A stretch of DNA of 64,000 nucleotides from Isoetes taiwanensis (Eukaryota > Streptophyta > Lycopodiopsida > Isoetales > Isoetaceae), in contig JAJEKV010000015.1 of NCBI GenBank assembly GCA_021234155.1, positions 716,852 through 780,851 of the forward strand, read 5' to 3'. The notes under the pieces were generated by a model. It made no database searches. It was not told the origin of the DNA and saw only the letters and a program-made list of their open reading frames with translations. Every line of letters begins with the position of its first letter. Within the stretch, counting starts at the first letter, position 1. The position numbers were made by a program, and so were the translations under genes. Positions 11,755 through 23,009 of this stretch are shown here, piece by piece.

Positions 11755-13126
11755 TTTGATTGTGCTGCCAATACCCTCCACTTCTTAGAAACATCTTTAA
11801 AGCTTGGAAGATAGTGGCCCAAAAGTTTATACACGACAAACTGACCAATTTTGTTATAGACACTTCCATCTTTTGGTCCCCTATTAAGGCCCCTTCCTCT
11901 TTTAGTGCTATGGCTGCTTGTCACCCCACTTGTTATAAGAAGTGGCATAATGCTAACATCCTTTGTGTCAAAGACTTGATAACGACCAATGGCTCCATTG
12001 GGAAGATGTTAAAAAGAGGGTGGGAGGGTGCTCTACTCGCAGATCCATATATAAGCATGTGATCGAGACCTACTCTCCCCATCTTGGTAAGGATGGGAAT
12101 GGAGAGAGTTATTCTCCTCTCAATTGGTTTTTCAAAATGAAAAGGAGTTATAGGGCCTCCAAAATTTAGCATGCTTGCCTTCGTGATAAAGGCACTAAGC
12201 ACGCATCTTTGCAGGGCCTTTCTTTTAAAAATTATAAAAAGACCTTGTACTCTTGTTGGAAATCCTACCCTTGCCCTAAGATCAACGTTTTCTCCTGGCT
12301 CGTGCTCCATAATGCTCTGGTGAGTAATACTAACATGATCGGGAGGAATTTTAATTCGGTCCAAAGTTCTATCTGCTCTCTTTGTAAGAATCAGGAAGAA
12401 ACAGTCTTGCATATTTTCTCTTGCCCTAGCATTCAATGTTTCTGGAGTTGGTTGTCACAGTTAGGCCCCAAGCTGAAATTTCCTAATATGGATTTGATCT
12501 CCAGTATGTCTCAATTCTTCCAATTCCAAGAGTCTATTGTCAATACTATTGTCCTCCAATTGGCCCTGTGGATTGTCTAGAAGCATAGGAATAATGTGGC
12601 TTTGGCAAATAGAAAATGTGATCTCACTTGGATGAAACTCAATTTCCAATTCGAACTCATCAGATGTGCCTTAGCCCATAAGGCTACTAAATTAGCAAAA
12701 TTTGATATTGATTGGCTTCACTGGGGGGAGTTCAAGTCAATTTTTTTCTTTGTTTGCTTTGACTCTTTGATTGACCCGAATTTACTCGTGGATTGCATGC
12801 TGAAATTAATTGGCTTGTTGCACCCTGCGTGCCCCTCTCTGCCACCCATTCCTTCCCAGATCTCCCTGCATCTCCATGCTGTCCTGGCCTCTCTACTTCG
12901 ATCTTCAAGCCTTCCTTGTCCTGCAGCCTCAACCTCTTCCGTTGGTTTAAGCCCCTGTGCTCTTGCTTCTTCTGATCGTGGTGGAATTTGGCTCTGATGT
13001 TCGCCTCTGTGATCGAGCTTGGTTTAAAGAAATCCAATGACCTGTATATCTGACTGTTCTTCTTATTTTATTATAAAGGCTCTAAGCCTTAATCCTGTAT
13101 GTTTTAAGTTATGATTAATATAATCC
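11755..13126 (+). mobile_element. 3' part of an L1-type LINE (5'-truncated)
   Basis: The plus strand carries the C-terminal end of a LINE polyprotein in two frames (11760-12062, then 12209-12580). SCWKSYPCPKINVFSWLVLH is followed by a zinc-knuckle tail CSLCKNQEETVLHIFSC (Cys-x2-Cys ... His-x4-Cys), the zf-RVT domain found after the reverse transcriptase in plant LINEs, then FWSWL. The protein continues beyond a TAG at about 12578 (NNVALANRKCDLTWMKLNF) and ends near 13000. The reverse transcriptase itself is missing. The element does not end at 13126: its last bases and poly(A) lie at 15962-15986, beyond the inserted LTR element. Confidence 0.8.
13122..13126 (+). repeat. Left target-site duplication AATCC
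   Basis: AATCC immediately precedes the TG of the left LTR and reappears at 15957-15961 directly after the CA of the right LTR. Confidence 0.9.
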
Positions 13127-13963
13127 TGATATGAATATGGTAGCTCGGGGGAGTGGTCTTAGATGTTAGTCTTGGTGGACTAGTGTGGGTGTCTAAGTTT
13201 GGCAAAGTATTGGCAAGGAAAGGCAATAAAGGCAATCTATGATCTATATTTATGATGCTAAAAAAATTTAGCCAAATAAAAAGGGGCTAAAGTCATAGCA
13301 GAGACCTATAAATAGACCCTGAACTTCAGTTACATATATCTCGGCAATCAGAGCTCTAATGGAGACGATTCTTACTTTGTTGGAGCCGCCTCGGAGTCTA
13401 GTTTCCGAATTGGGGCGGCACTTTCCATAAGTCATCCGAACATGAGAGATATGGCCGGAAGAGTGAAAGAGGGTCAAAGACGACTGCTCTACACATTCGC
13501 TCTTGAATCTGATTCTAAGAAAGCCATTACTTTTTCCTAGAGCTTCTGCTGTTCTTATTCAATAGCCTATTACTATCCTAGAGTCTAACTCTTGGTGTCT
13601 TATATTGAGGACTGCTAGCTCGAGGGAGGAGCTACCAATGGAAGCTGATTGTCAGGCCTTGCCATAATTCTGCCAATTCTTAGCACCGAATGACCCGGTT
13701 GGGTGGTGAACTATCATACATTGGTTATTACATCTTGAGCTAGTTCTGGTTTTGGTGAACTAAAGCTTGGCCAATCTGAGTTATCCATGTAACTCATATT
13801 GTATGTTTTAATTAGAGATCTTTTGTCATTGCTAACAGTTTGATTGTGGATTGTGTAGCAATTCTGGATGGATTATAGATTGGGAGACCATGAATTGATT
13901 GAGAAGCCTTAAATAAGGTTTCAGGGATATAAAAGGTATGGTTCATTGGTGTGATCCATAACA
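13127..13963 (+). repeat. Left LTR
   Basis: Begins TGATATGAATATGGTAGCTC and ends GATCCATAACA. Matches 15114-15956 almost base for base, with a handful of substitutions and small indels (for example TATGTTTTAATTAG against TATGTTTGTTTTAATTAG). CTATAAATAG near 13306 (also near 15292 in the right copy) is a possible TATA box. Confidence 0.92.
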
Positions 13964-13965
13964 AT

Positions 13966-13978
13966 TGGTATCAGAGCC
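13966..13978 (+). other. Primer-binding site (initiator tRNA-Met)
   Basis: TGGTATCAGAGCC, two bases after the left LTR, is the standard complement of the 3' end of plant initiator tRNA-Met used to prime minus-strand synthesis. Confidence 0.92.
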
Positions 13979-14710
13979 AAGCTATTCCTAAAGTTTGCAA
14001 AGACTTCCAGTTGGTGCTGGAGATTTGCAAACAGGAATAGAGAACCTTATTCTGGCTATTCCTGATGTTTGTAAGTCATCTAGTTGGTGCTAGTGATTGC
14101 AAACTGGAATAGAATTCCTCCTCCTGAGAATCTAAATGATCTTCTTTCTATGAATTTAAAATTTTAACTTCTTGGATCATTCTTTCCCATCCAATTCTAC
14201 CTAGAGTAATCAATCTTTGGATATCGGTACGACAAAATTATTTGTTGCAGGAAATATATAGGTGCAGGTGATTGGTGACGTGGAATAAGCAAAGGGAATT
14301 GAGCCTAATCTTTCTTATCAATCCATTTCGTTTGCCAAAATGGATCTCCCTCCAATCAAGCCTAACCAAAACTGACAATCCATCTCCTTGGCCAGGATGG
14401 ATCTCCGTTGAAACTTTTTCTGCATCTACAGAGGGCGTATCTATGGTGGACGGATCAGTCTTTATCTGAACTCTCTATCCTTGACATATCTTGAACTATC
14501 CAAACTAAACGAATTCTAAACAATGTAAAGTGCGGCCCATTGTTTTAGTAAGATGTCTTGATAGTGAATACATGTCTATAAAAAATTGTAAATCTATTTT
14601 ATGATCGTGTTGCTAATGAATGATCATGCCATTAATAGTTGCACAATGGTTGGTGCCATAAGTGTTGATGTTAAAGGATGACATTGAAATTCTAGATTGG
14701 TGTCTAGAGT

Positions 14711-14810
14711 CTTGAGCAGTAGTTGGTGCTACTGGTTGGAGTCGGTGCTTCAACGGAACCCTTGAGCAATAGTTGGTGCTACTGGTTGGAGTCGGTGCTT
14801 CAACGGAACC
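14711..14810 (+). repeat. 50-bp perfect-period tandem duplication inside the LTR element
   Basis: Two copies beginning CTTGAGCARTAGTTGGTGCT, differing at one base, sit in the non-coding interior. Each contains the octamer TTGGTGCT, which recurs throughout the interior. Confidence 0.9.
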
Positions 14811-15098
14811 CTTGATCTTTTCTTAATCTTGCCTTTATCTTAAAACTTAAATTTTATCTAGTAGATCTTAAGCTTTGCTAATATATCTCAAAAGAATAAT
14901 CAAATCTTTCCCTGGATCTTTATCTTAATCTTTAGCCACAACAGTTGTGATTGTCATAAATAGTTGGTGCTATTTATGAGATCATAATCCTTGCCTTTGG
15001 TCCTTAAAATGGATTGAGTTGATGCTCATGTATAAATTGAATTGGTGCTCATTGAATTGGTGCTTAATTTGAGGTTTACAACTGAGGTCAGTTGCTTC

Positions 15099-15113
15099 CA
15101 AAAAGGGAAGAAT
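15099..15113 (+). other. Polypurine tract
   Basis: AAAAAGGGAAGAAT abuts the TG of the right LTR, the expected place for the primer of plus-strand synthesis. Confidence 0.8.
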
Positions 15114-15956
15114 TGATATGAATATGGTAGCTCGGGGGAGTGGTCTTGGATGTTAGTCTTGGTGGACTAGCGCGGATGTCTAAGTTTGGCAAAGTATTGG
15201 CAAGGAAAGGCCAATACTAAAAAGATGATCTATATTTATAATGCTAAAAAGATTTAGCCAAATAAAAAGGGGCTAAAGTCGTAGCAGAGACCTATAAATA
15301 GACCCTGAATTTCAGTTACACACATATCTCGGCAGCCAGAGCTCTGATGGAGGCGATTCTTACTTTATTAAAACCGGCTCGGAGTCTAGTTTCCGAATTG
15401 AGGTGGCACTTTCCATGAGCCATCCGAATATGAGAGATATGGCCGGAAGAGTGATAGGGGGGTCAAAGAAGATTGCTCTACACATTCGCTCTTGAATCTG
15501 ATTCTAAGAAAGCCATTACTTTTTCCTAGAGCTTCTGCTGTTCTTATTCAATAGCCTATTACTATCCTAGAGTCTAACTCTTGGTGTCTCATATTGAGGA
15601 CTGCTAGCTCGAGGGAGGAGCTACCAGTGGAAGTTGATTGTCAGGCCTTGCCATAATTCTATCAATTCTTAGCACCGAATGACCCGGTTGGGTGGTGAAC
15701 TATCATACATTGGTTATTGCATCTTGAGCTAGTTCTGGTTTTGGTGAACTAAAGCTTCGCCAATCTGAGTTATCCATGTAACTCATATTGTATGTTTGTT
15801 TTAATTAGAGATCTTTTGTCATTGCTAACAGTTTGATTGTGGATTGTGTAGCAATTCTGGATGGATTATAGATTGGGAGACCATGAATTGATTGAGAAGC
15901 CTTAAATAAGGTTTCAGGGATATAAAATGTATGGTTCATTGGTGTGATCCATAACA
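15114..15956 (+). repeat. Right LTR
   Basis: Second copy of the terminal repeat, starting TGATATGAATATGG and ending CATAACA. The target duplication AATCC follows at 15957-15961. Confidence 0.92.
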
Positions 15957-15961
15957 AATCC

Positions 15962-15986
15962 ATCCTTTCCTCAAAAAAAAAAAAAA
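15962..15986 (+). mobile_element. Displaced 3' end and poly(A) of the interrupted L1
   Basis: Removing the LTR element and one AATCC joins the L1 3' end at 13126 to ATCCTTTCCTC and a run of 14 A (15973-15986). This is the expected poly(A) end of the LINE at 11755-13126. Confidence 0.75.
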
Positions 15987-18240
15987 CGCTCTTATGTCCC
16001 GCGAGAAAATTTGTCGGATTTTTAGCAATATCAAATATATTTAGGCACAAAAAAGAACTCGATATTGCTTTGAATAAACCGCTTAGAACCGAACTAAATG
16101 CATTCCCGCTTATTTGTTAGGAATTTGAATTAGATCACTGAATCTAAATTTGGTAGTTACTAACTATTTTTTGCATTTACTATAATATTTTTGACATACA
16201 TTATTGTTCACGCACCAATTTAATGCCAGCCTCGCACCACAAAATGGGGGGACATGCCAAGTGATACACTAAAACATGCTTTTACCCATAGGTGTCCTGG
16301 TCTTGATGGCTTTCCCATTGATTTCTTTTAGACCTCCTGGAGATGTCTATGATGTATTTGTGACTTTCGTCATTCTCAAACTTTGGATAAGTTCCTTAAC
16401 ACAGGGTGCATCTCCCTCATTCCAAAGTGCCAAGAGCTATTTCTGATTGGCGTCCCCTTTCATATGTCTACAAATTCTTTGCTAAAGTCTGGGCAATAAG
16501 GTACTCAAATCGAACAATTTCATTTAACACTAACTTTATCTGTAGCAGGTGTTGATATGTTTTCATATGAATGATCTTCAATGTGCACACATGGATGAAG
16601 CGTGAGAATATTCAAGATGGTGATCATGTTTAATCACTTCGAAGAACTCCCTAGCAATTTAAGTTGGGTTTGCTATCTATTTGACATTGGCTTAATTAAA
16701 AAAAATAGGAGCAGAACATACCTGCAGTAATCTCCCTCAGAGCCAAGTGCATGGCTGCATGTGTCTCTAGCAGACCCAGCTTGAAGATCTGGTATGGAAG
16801 TTGGATCTGCTAAGTGGCAGCGCAATATGGTAGCTCGACCACTAATAAACAGCGCAATTGAGAGAGAATTTGGATCACACGCTGCCGTTGCCCCAAATTT
16901 GGAATGATGATGGTTGAAGCATATCCTTTTAGATGCAAGTGTAGAACTATGTATGTTCAAAATTATTTTATTTTGAACATGTTTTGGACATTCCTTTAAA
17001 TGTTCCCTATTTGATGCACTGCCATTTCCACGTCACCATAAGATTTATAAACCATTGGCAGGAGTCAACACATAAGTGAATCAAAAATAATCATGCAAGA
17101 AAGGGGACTTGAACCCCCTGCCAAAAGAGGCAGACCCAAGATAATATGCTTCAAAATATCTATAGCACATATCTGTACATTCTTTTAAAACATGGAGCAT
17201 TCTTTCAAACAACATACTAGCCTAGCTCAAAGTTAATCACTCTCTCGAAAACGCTTTTATCCTTAGCAGAGTTAGTTAAAGGTTCACGCCAACCAAAATT
17301 CAAATGGATTCCAATTTCTCCACCTTGCTTTCTCTCTGTTGCTCACAAATTTGTCCCTCCTTAACACTCTATCCATCCATTATGTTCAAGCATAAAGCTC
17401 AACAAACCTCGATACTTCTTCGCTCAGAACCTTGGATGGCAGCAGATGTGACAACAAAACATTATGTCCAAATATATAAGGCTCATTGCGTAATATCATG
17501 CACCATATGATGAGCACCTTCCAGCTTCTTCACCCTATCTCCAAACTTAGCAAAACATGCATCCGCATAAGCAAAGAACAATGGTCCGCACATAATCCAA
17601 GCATGTCTATGATGCACTTGTTCGAAAAATTTGAATGGGCTTTTCAACAGCCTTACACTATGGTCGGATCGAGCCAACCTCCAATGGAGTCTTCTAATGC
17701 CCTCGAGGTAGATCCCAAAGGATACAAGGTCACATATCAAGAATCAAAGAACTCTCAGATGCTTATAAAATTACATTCATTTTCGATATTTACAAGGGGC
17801 TCTCGTGTTTGTTACCATAAGCTCATTGCAACACATGCAAAAAAGTATTTACCGTATTGTCACATTAAAAGCATGACGTTGATAGAATCCTAATGGGGTG
17901 GAGAATTTTACCTTAAGAAATCGAATAGATCCTTCATTATGAATCAAGAGCCCGAAACATGCCTATAATGGATCAACAATGTGCACCAAGAATATGTCCA
18001 TCTTGCACCATGCTTTTAAGCTCTAAATTCATCGAATATGCCATTACAACACGTACTTGCCGAAAAGATCAATCCTTGGACAGTAACAAGCAATAGACCT
18101 TGTCACCGAATATACTCGAAATTGCTCCAAGTATTCCATGAGCTCGCAAAGTTGCATCAACGTCAGAAGTTGGGCTGAAAGTAAGCGAGAACCCACAATA
18201 AGATTTCAAAAACACAGAAGATTCAGACCTGCAGTCTAAC
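15987..18240. other. AT-rich region with no supported gene
   Basis: Open segments on the minus strand at 16673-16960 and 17483-17740 and on the plus strand at 17486-17893 are longer than average but show no domain that I recognise. The last two overlap on opposite strands, so at most one could be real. The minus segment at 17483-17740 could be a downstream exon of the candidate gene at 18245-18433. Confidence 0.4.
17101..17134 (-). ncRNA. tRNA-like fragment (T-arm plus short hairpin)
   Basis: The minus strand has a perfect T-arm, GGGGG-TTCAAGT-CCCCT (17102-17118), directly preceded by a hairpin CTGCC-TCTTTT-GGCAG that could be a class II variable arm. No matching acceptor stem, D-arm or anticodon arm is visible, so it is a fragment, a tRNA-derived SINE or chance. 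Confidence 0.3.
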
Positions 18241-18244
18241 TTAC

Positions 18245-18433
18245 CTGCAATGAGACGCCTCCTATAAACCCAGGGCATGCCGACCTCCTCGCATAGCCGC
18301 CAACGTGCCACCTCAGATTCGACATCTGGAAGTCCGGTTCCGCCTTCGTCTCCATCATTCGGCTGCTGTTCGTTCGATGGCAAAAAGCCATTTTCGACCA
18401 AAAAAAGCAAACCCTACCCTCCACCATCAGCAA
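18245..18433 (-). CDS. Possible first exon of an unknown host gene
   Basis: The minus strand is open in two frames from about 18433 to a good donor (CATTGCAG|GTAAGT, exon end 18245). One frame starts at an ATG at 18391 (MAFCHRTNSSRMM), the other at 18410 (MLFLVENGFLPSNEQQ) with a later VESEVARWRLCEEVGMPW. I recognise neither. It would be transcribed in the same direction as the RRM gene and lie downstream of it. Confidence 0.25.
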
Positions 18434-18865
18434 TATACGTATTTCTCTACTAATACCCTCTCTAAACCTTCGAAAACTTATGTTACAAAATACTCATTCC
18501 ACATTTTTTACACCTTATTGCACCTTACTACTACCCTTCCATATATCACGAGAACAACGTGGACCAACGTGCTTAAAAAACAAAAATGATAAATAGAATG
18601 ATGATCTTTGGGTGGAAAAGGTCAGCGCTTGTTATTTCAAGAAATCCTTTACGACATGCCATTGATGCATCGTGCTATGGGGAAATATTTTGCTTGGAAA
18701 TTGTTTTCGATATTACTGGAGGGAAGAGGAGTAATGGTTTGGACACCTTAAAACCCATCATTTACATAAATGATTTGTCTTAAACAAGGATGGCTAAAAA
18801 TACAAGATAAGATACATGGAGACAAGTGCATCTCCAACATCCTAGCATGGATTTAAATTCAACAG
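18434..18865 (-). other. 3' untranslated and downstream region of the RRM gene
   Basis: AT-rich sequence following the stop codon at 18866. The plus-strand segment 18586-18783 is open but shows no domain. No clear AATAAA signal can be fixed. Confidence 0.4.
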
Positions 18866-21800
18866 TCAGTAAGGTCGATAGCGCCTAGAACCCCCACTTC
18901 TACTGCCGCCGCCGCCGCCACCGCCTCCGCCTCCTCCGCCGCCTTGCCGTTGGTTTGAACTTCCATGTCCACCTCTCCCACCTCTAGGTGCTTGCTGCTC
19001 TGGCTGACCACCAAGGGGTTGTTGCCTGCAAAGACGAAGTTAAAAATATAATTCGGGAACGGATTGGAACGGATTAATTAATGGGCCATTAACACACTTA
19101 CAAGACATATCCAACCCTGCCATCTGGAAGCAACATTGGCATCATTGTCATTCCAGCAGGCGTAGGTCCCCGTCCATAAATAACAGGCTGGAAGACAGCA
19201 GAACATTAAGATTAGAAATTCTAACAGAATATATAAAGGACATAAAGGACATTAGCATGCCTGATTATATGCCCTTGAACCATATGCAGCCCCAGCACCA
19301 CCATAAACATCAGCCCCATAGACAAAACCAGGCCTCCCAGAAATTTGTGGCAGAAGGCCTGCCCTTGATCCAGAATATGCAGACTCTGTTTTTTTCTCAG
19401 ATGGTGGCTTTGCCAAAGAGCAAGAAAGTGGACGGCCTGCAAAGAGAAACAGGCATTTAACAGCTAACAAATAGACAAACTATTAAAATTTGGAGGACTT
19501 ACCTTCCAATTCATACTTTTCCCCTTTCTCTATGGCCTTCAGTGCACTGCTTCGATCAGCAAAATGAATGAAACCAAAATCTTTCTTCGTCTGCCCAGGT
19601 TTAGAAGCCGGCAAGACAACTTTTGAGATGTCACCATGATGCTCAAACAAACTCTTTAGTTGCTCTTCAGTAGCAGATTCTGGTAAATTACAAACATAAA
19701 CTGCCTTGACCTGTAAACCAGAATATTCCAAGTTCTATATAGTCATTTTCAACAACAAAAAGAATACATCACTACACCGTATATACCTGAGCTAAGGCAT
19801 TAACATTATCTGTCCCTGCCCGTGGTTCTGCCCAACTCACTGTGGGAGTATTGCTTGCCAGCCGAAATGATGATCTCGACATTAACCTCCTAGCATGGTC
19901 AGCACAAGCATGATTGTAATATTCAACAAATGCATATCCCCTATTCCTCAGGGGGTTCTTGGGATCCTGAAAGAGTAGGAAGAGAAAGTTATGGGTGATT
20001 CTGCTTAGATTCTCAACCTATTCTACAGATATCGAAGTCACAGTTGAAAATCCAATTTTAAAACTTCCTTTATCTACGAATACCACTTATTCAAAAGACC
20101 CTTCATCCCATCATGCAAAAAGATGTTTTAGAACCTTACCAGGACACTATTTTGTTACTGGCTGCTCTTTCAATGCCCAAGTGAAGGAAATAACGATTCA
20201 CAATTTTATTGGCAGCAAACTGCATTTTGCAAGAGAGAGTTTCAACAGAGGCATGCCATAGAAAGAGGCATAATGAGCAGCCTGTGTTTGGTATCTGAAC
20301 GTGGCACCATTTAGATTAGGCAACCACATTTGTGAAATGAGGCCAAAGCTATTAGACATCGAGGCAGTAGAGGGAGTAAAATAGGCAACACTGTTGACAT
20401 GATTAGTGATGAGGCCAACAAAACAGATTATCTCATTAAACTGGCAATCTCCCTCTAAAACTTGATATGGCACAAACAGAACATGTAATTTGTTGGCTGC
20501 TCAAACATCTGAAATATAAAATGGATTATATGGGACGAGATCTCTGATGCAGGTCTCCAAAAGAATGGCATATGACCTGGGCTCCTGCCAACAATCTTCA
20601 GCATCCCCAAGCTTAATTTCGCTTTTGTACCCGATCTATGCATTCCCAGTTGCTGAATGTAGTAATCCTGCACAGTCACAATCCTCAAAGCCGATGTTCC
20701 TGCTTCCTCTTTCATGTTCAATAGCACGTTTAGTTACAGAGTGACAAGGAGCATAGTAAGCCCACATAGACACTCAAAGCATGTAATGAGCAAGACAGAA
20801 CCTACAGGACGTAAGGGATGTTATTGTTTCCAACCTCATCCTAAGCTGCACACAATTTTTATGTGGTTTTTTAAGTGTCATATCAGCTTATACAAAGGAA
20901 TTAGTGCTCATGGTATATATGAAGTAAATGAAGATGGCAGAGTTGTAGGAAAAAACAGCAGCTTGAAGCCGGACTCTATAGCGTGTTTCAGGCGATCCAC
21001 AGAAAATGGAGCTCAAATCTTCTTTGCAATAGCTTAAGTCAACTGTCTCTGAATTGACTTCCATGGCAAGTCTCTGGCCTCAAATGAGAATTTTGAGATA
21101 GGAATACATTTCCATCAAGCTAATGCATGTGGATCACAGCTTCCAATAGAAGAACAATTACTCAATTACAAAAAGAGAAAAAGAATGTGATAGGTTCCAA
21201 GACTCAGCAGCTTATATCAAATATCTTTACCTTTCCAGAAAAGCCTATGATGTTCCAAAGGTTGTAAAGGGAACAGTGGGAAGAAGGAACAGGTGGAAAA
21301 CAATATACAAATTTGATGTAAATTTAGAAAAAGATACACTTAAAAATACGAGCTACAATTCTATTCAGCGCTCATTATTTCCTTTTGGTACTCGTGCACT
21401 ATGTTTCTTGTATTGTGCATAAACTAATTTCTGATTATTTTTCACGCTCCCAAAAATTCACAAATTATGGAAAAAGCCTCCTTATGCAAGCACAAAGGTA
21501 GACACTTTTCTAGACATACATTGCCATTTCAAGAAACCAATCAGAGAACCCAACCTAGCACAAAGAAGCTGAAACACAATCAAGTCTTCATACACTAATT
21601 GCATACATCTGCATTTTCCCTCTCAATGCATGATTTGATTATATATGCAGCCAATTCAAGAAAATATTTCCTAGAATATTCTAATTTCAAACCTAGTTAG
21701 AAGCATATTTAACACCAAGTGACTGCCAACAGGACATTATTACAAGAGAAAGGATTAATTAATACCTTTAGCAGTTCAACGCTTTCTATACCTGGCCCTT

Positions 21801-22633
21801 GCTCAGCTAGGACCTTTTGTAGCTCAGCATCATCCCAAGACTTTGGAATATTACCAATAAAAAGCCGATGTTTTGCTTGTGATTGAGAAAATCGAAGCTT
21901 TCTCCCCTGCAGAAAATGTTTAAATAAAGCTACTTTACTGTACGTAGAGACAAACCAGGTGAGCAAGTATAGAAAACAACCTTCAATTCTGTATCTCCTA
22001 GCGTCTCAATGGCTTTCTGTGCACTCTCTCTTGTGGTAAAAGTAACAAAAGCATAGCCCTTGTTCTGACCTGTACCTTTGTCCTTCAAAAGTCGAATCTG
22101 CATACCACATCTCATAAGCAATGTAGCTATCTAAAAACACTCTGTTATCTATTATTATTGTTAGAATTATCTATGATTATTATGAAAGCAATAGTAAACA
22201 CCTCATGAATGTCGCCACAGGAACAACAAATGTCTCTTAAATCTTCTTCGGTTGTTTCCCGTGTAATCCCACCAATAAACACTTCTGATCCATGTGGAGG
22301 ACGAGAGAGAAGATCATCAGCTTCTTTGTCTCTTTCCTTTGCTTTGTCATGAACTTCTTCGTGTTTGACATCCATTCGTTCATCTGCATCTATTTTTTCA
22401 TGTTCTCCATTCGGTACAGGACCTTCTTGCTCATTCTCAGGTTCACTCGTTTCCTCCTCATGCATATCAAGATCCAGTCCTTCCTGCCCATCTTTTTCTT
22501 CTTCTTCTGCATCCACAATGCCTTCCGCTTCATCGTCAATCATCTCCTCTTCTGCTTCAACCTCTTCATCGCTCTCAACTTGTTCTTCATGTTCATCCTG
22601 AAGAACCTCCGGGGATGCCGAGGGATCTGACAT
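18866..22633 (-). CDS. LIF2: Three-RRM RNA-binding protein, hnRNP Q/R type (LIF2-like)
   Basis: Eight coding exons, all phase-consistent: 22633-22202, 22097-21981, 21906-21766, 19966-19787, 19710-19503, 19436-19261, 19187-19102, 19025-18866, totalling 1500 nt (499 residues plus TGA). Residues 1-115 are very acidic. RRM1 (about 117-195) has VFIGGI and KGYAFVTF; RRM2 (about 196-281) has RLFIGNI and NRGYAFVEY; RRM3 (about 291-365) has AVYVCNLP and DFGFIHF. A Gly/Tyr/Pro linker (YGRGPTPAGMTMMPMLLPDG) precedes an Arg/Gly-rich tail with a poly-Gly run, ending SRRYRPY. This is the architecture and length of Arabidopsis LIF2, a nuclear hnRNP Q-like partner of the chromatin protein LHP1. The intron after exon 19436-19261 has a GC donor; the intron 19967-21765 is 1.8 kb. 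The gene looks intact. Confidence 0.93.
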
Positions 22634-23000
22634 TCTTTTTATACAACCAGCTGCATAAGAAAGAGAGATGAACTTGGGCCGAAAATCTAAAACTACTTTC
22701 AACGGAATACAAAGACAAACATCTTGAAGGGGCTTTTTCTACTGAGGCTTTTTCTCTGAACCTCAAAACCCTAATGAAGAAATTAACGACAGAGCAGCTC
22801 CATAGGTAGTAAAGACTGCACTACACGAACTAAGACCTGAACATGAAAGGAAAACCGAGGTGAGCGGAGAGGTACATACCTGTTGCTCGTCTCCGGAATG
22901 GTATAGACCAGTTGCGGAAGGCGGCCTCTTTAGTCTCCTCTTCTTGAAACCTTCCCTTCAGGAAGCGAAGAAAATGATGAGAATGTACGTATTCGTATGT
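22634..23000 (-). promoter_or_regulatory. 5' leader with intron, and promoter of the RRM gene
   Basis: The ATG exon begins at 22650 after an acceptor (TTATGCAG). An upstream leader exon ends at 22880 (GAGCAACAG|GTATGT), giving a 229-bp leader intron. Further upstream the minus strand reads CCCTAAAGGGTTTTATACAT (about 22990-23015), with an AGGGTTT telo-box-like word and a TTTATACA TATA-like element. The transcription start is not determined. Confidence 0.55.
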
Positions 23001-23009
23001 ATAAAACCC

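Larger units (their letters stand above)
13127..15956 (+). mobile_element. Complete non-autonomous LTR retrotransposon
   Basis: Two near-identical LTRs (TG...CA) of 837 and 843 bp bound a 1150-bp interior, and the unit is flanked by the 5-bp duplication AATCC. The interior begins, two bases after the left LTR, with a primer-binding site complementary to initiator tRNA-Met, and ends with a purine-rich tract, which fixes the plus orientation. I find no gag, protease, integrase or reverse transcriptase reading frame; every interior frame is stopped within about 65 codons. It must have moved with proteins supplied in trans. The PBS is typical of Copia-type plant elements, but this does not prove superfamily. 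Few LTR differences suggest a fairly recent insertion. Confidence 0.92.

Noticed and set aside
22292-22630. Plus-strand frames opposite the acidic part of the RRM protein
   Set aside because: Ser-rich and Phe-rich frames created by the complement of GAA/GAG-rich coding sequence.
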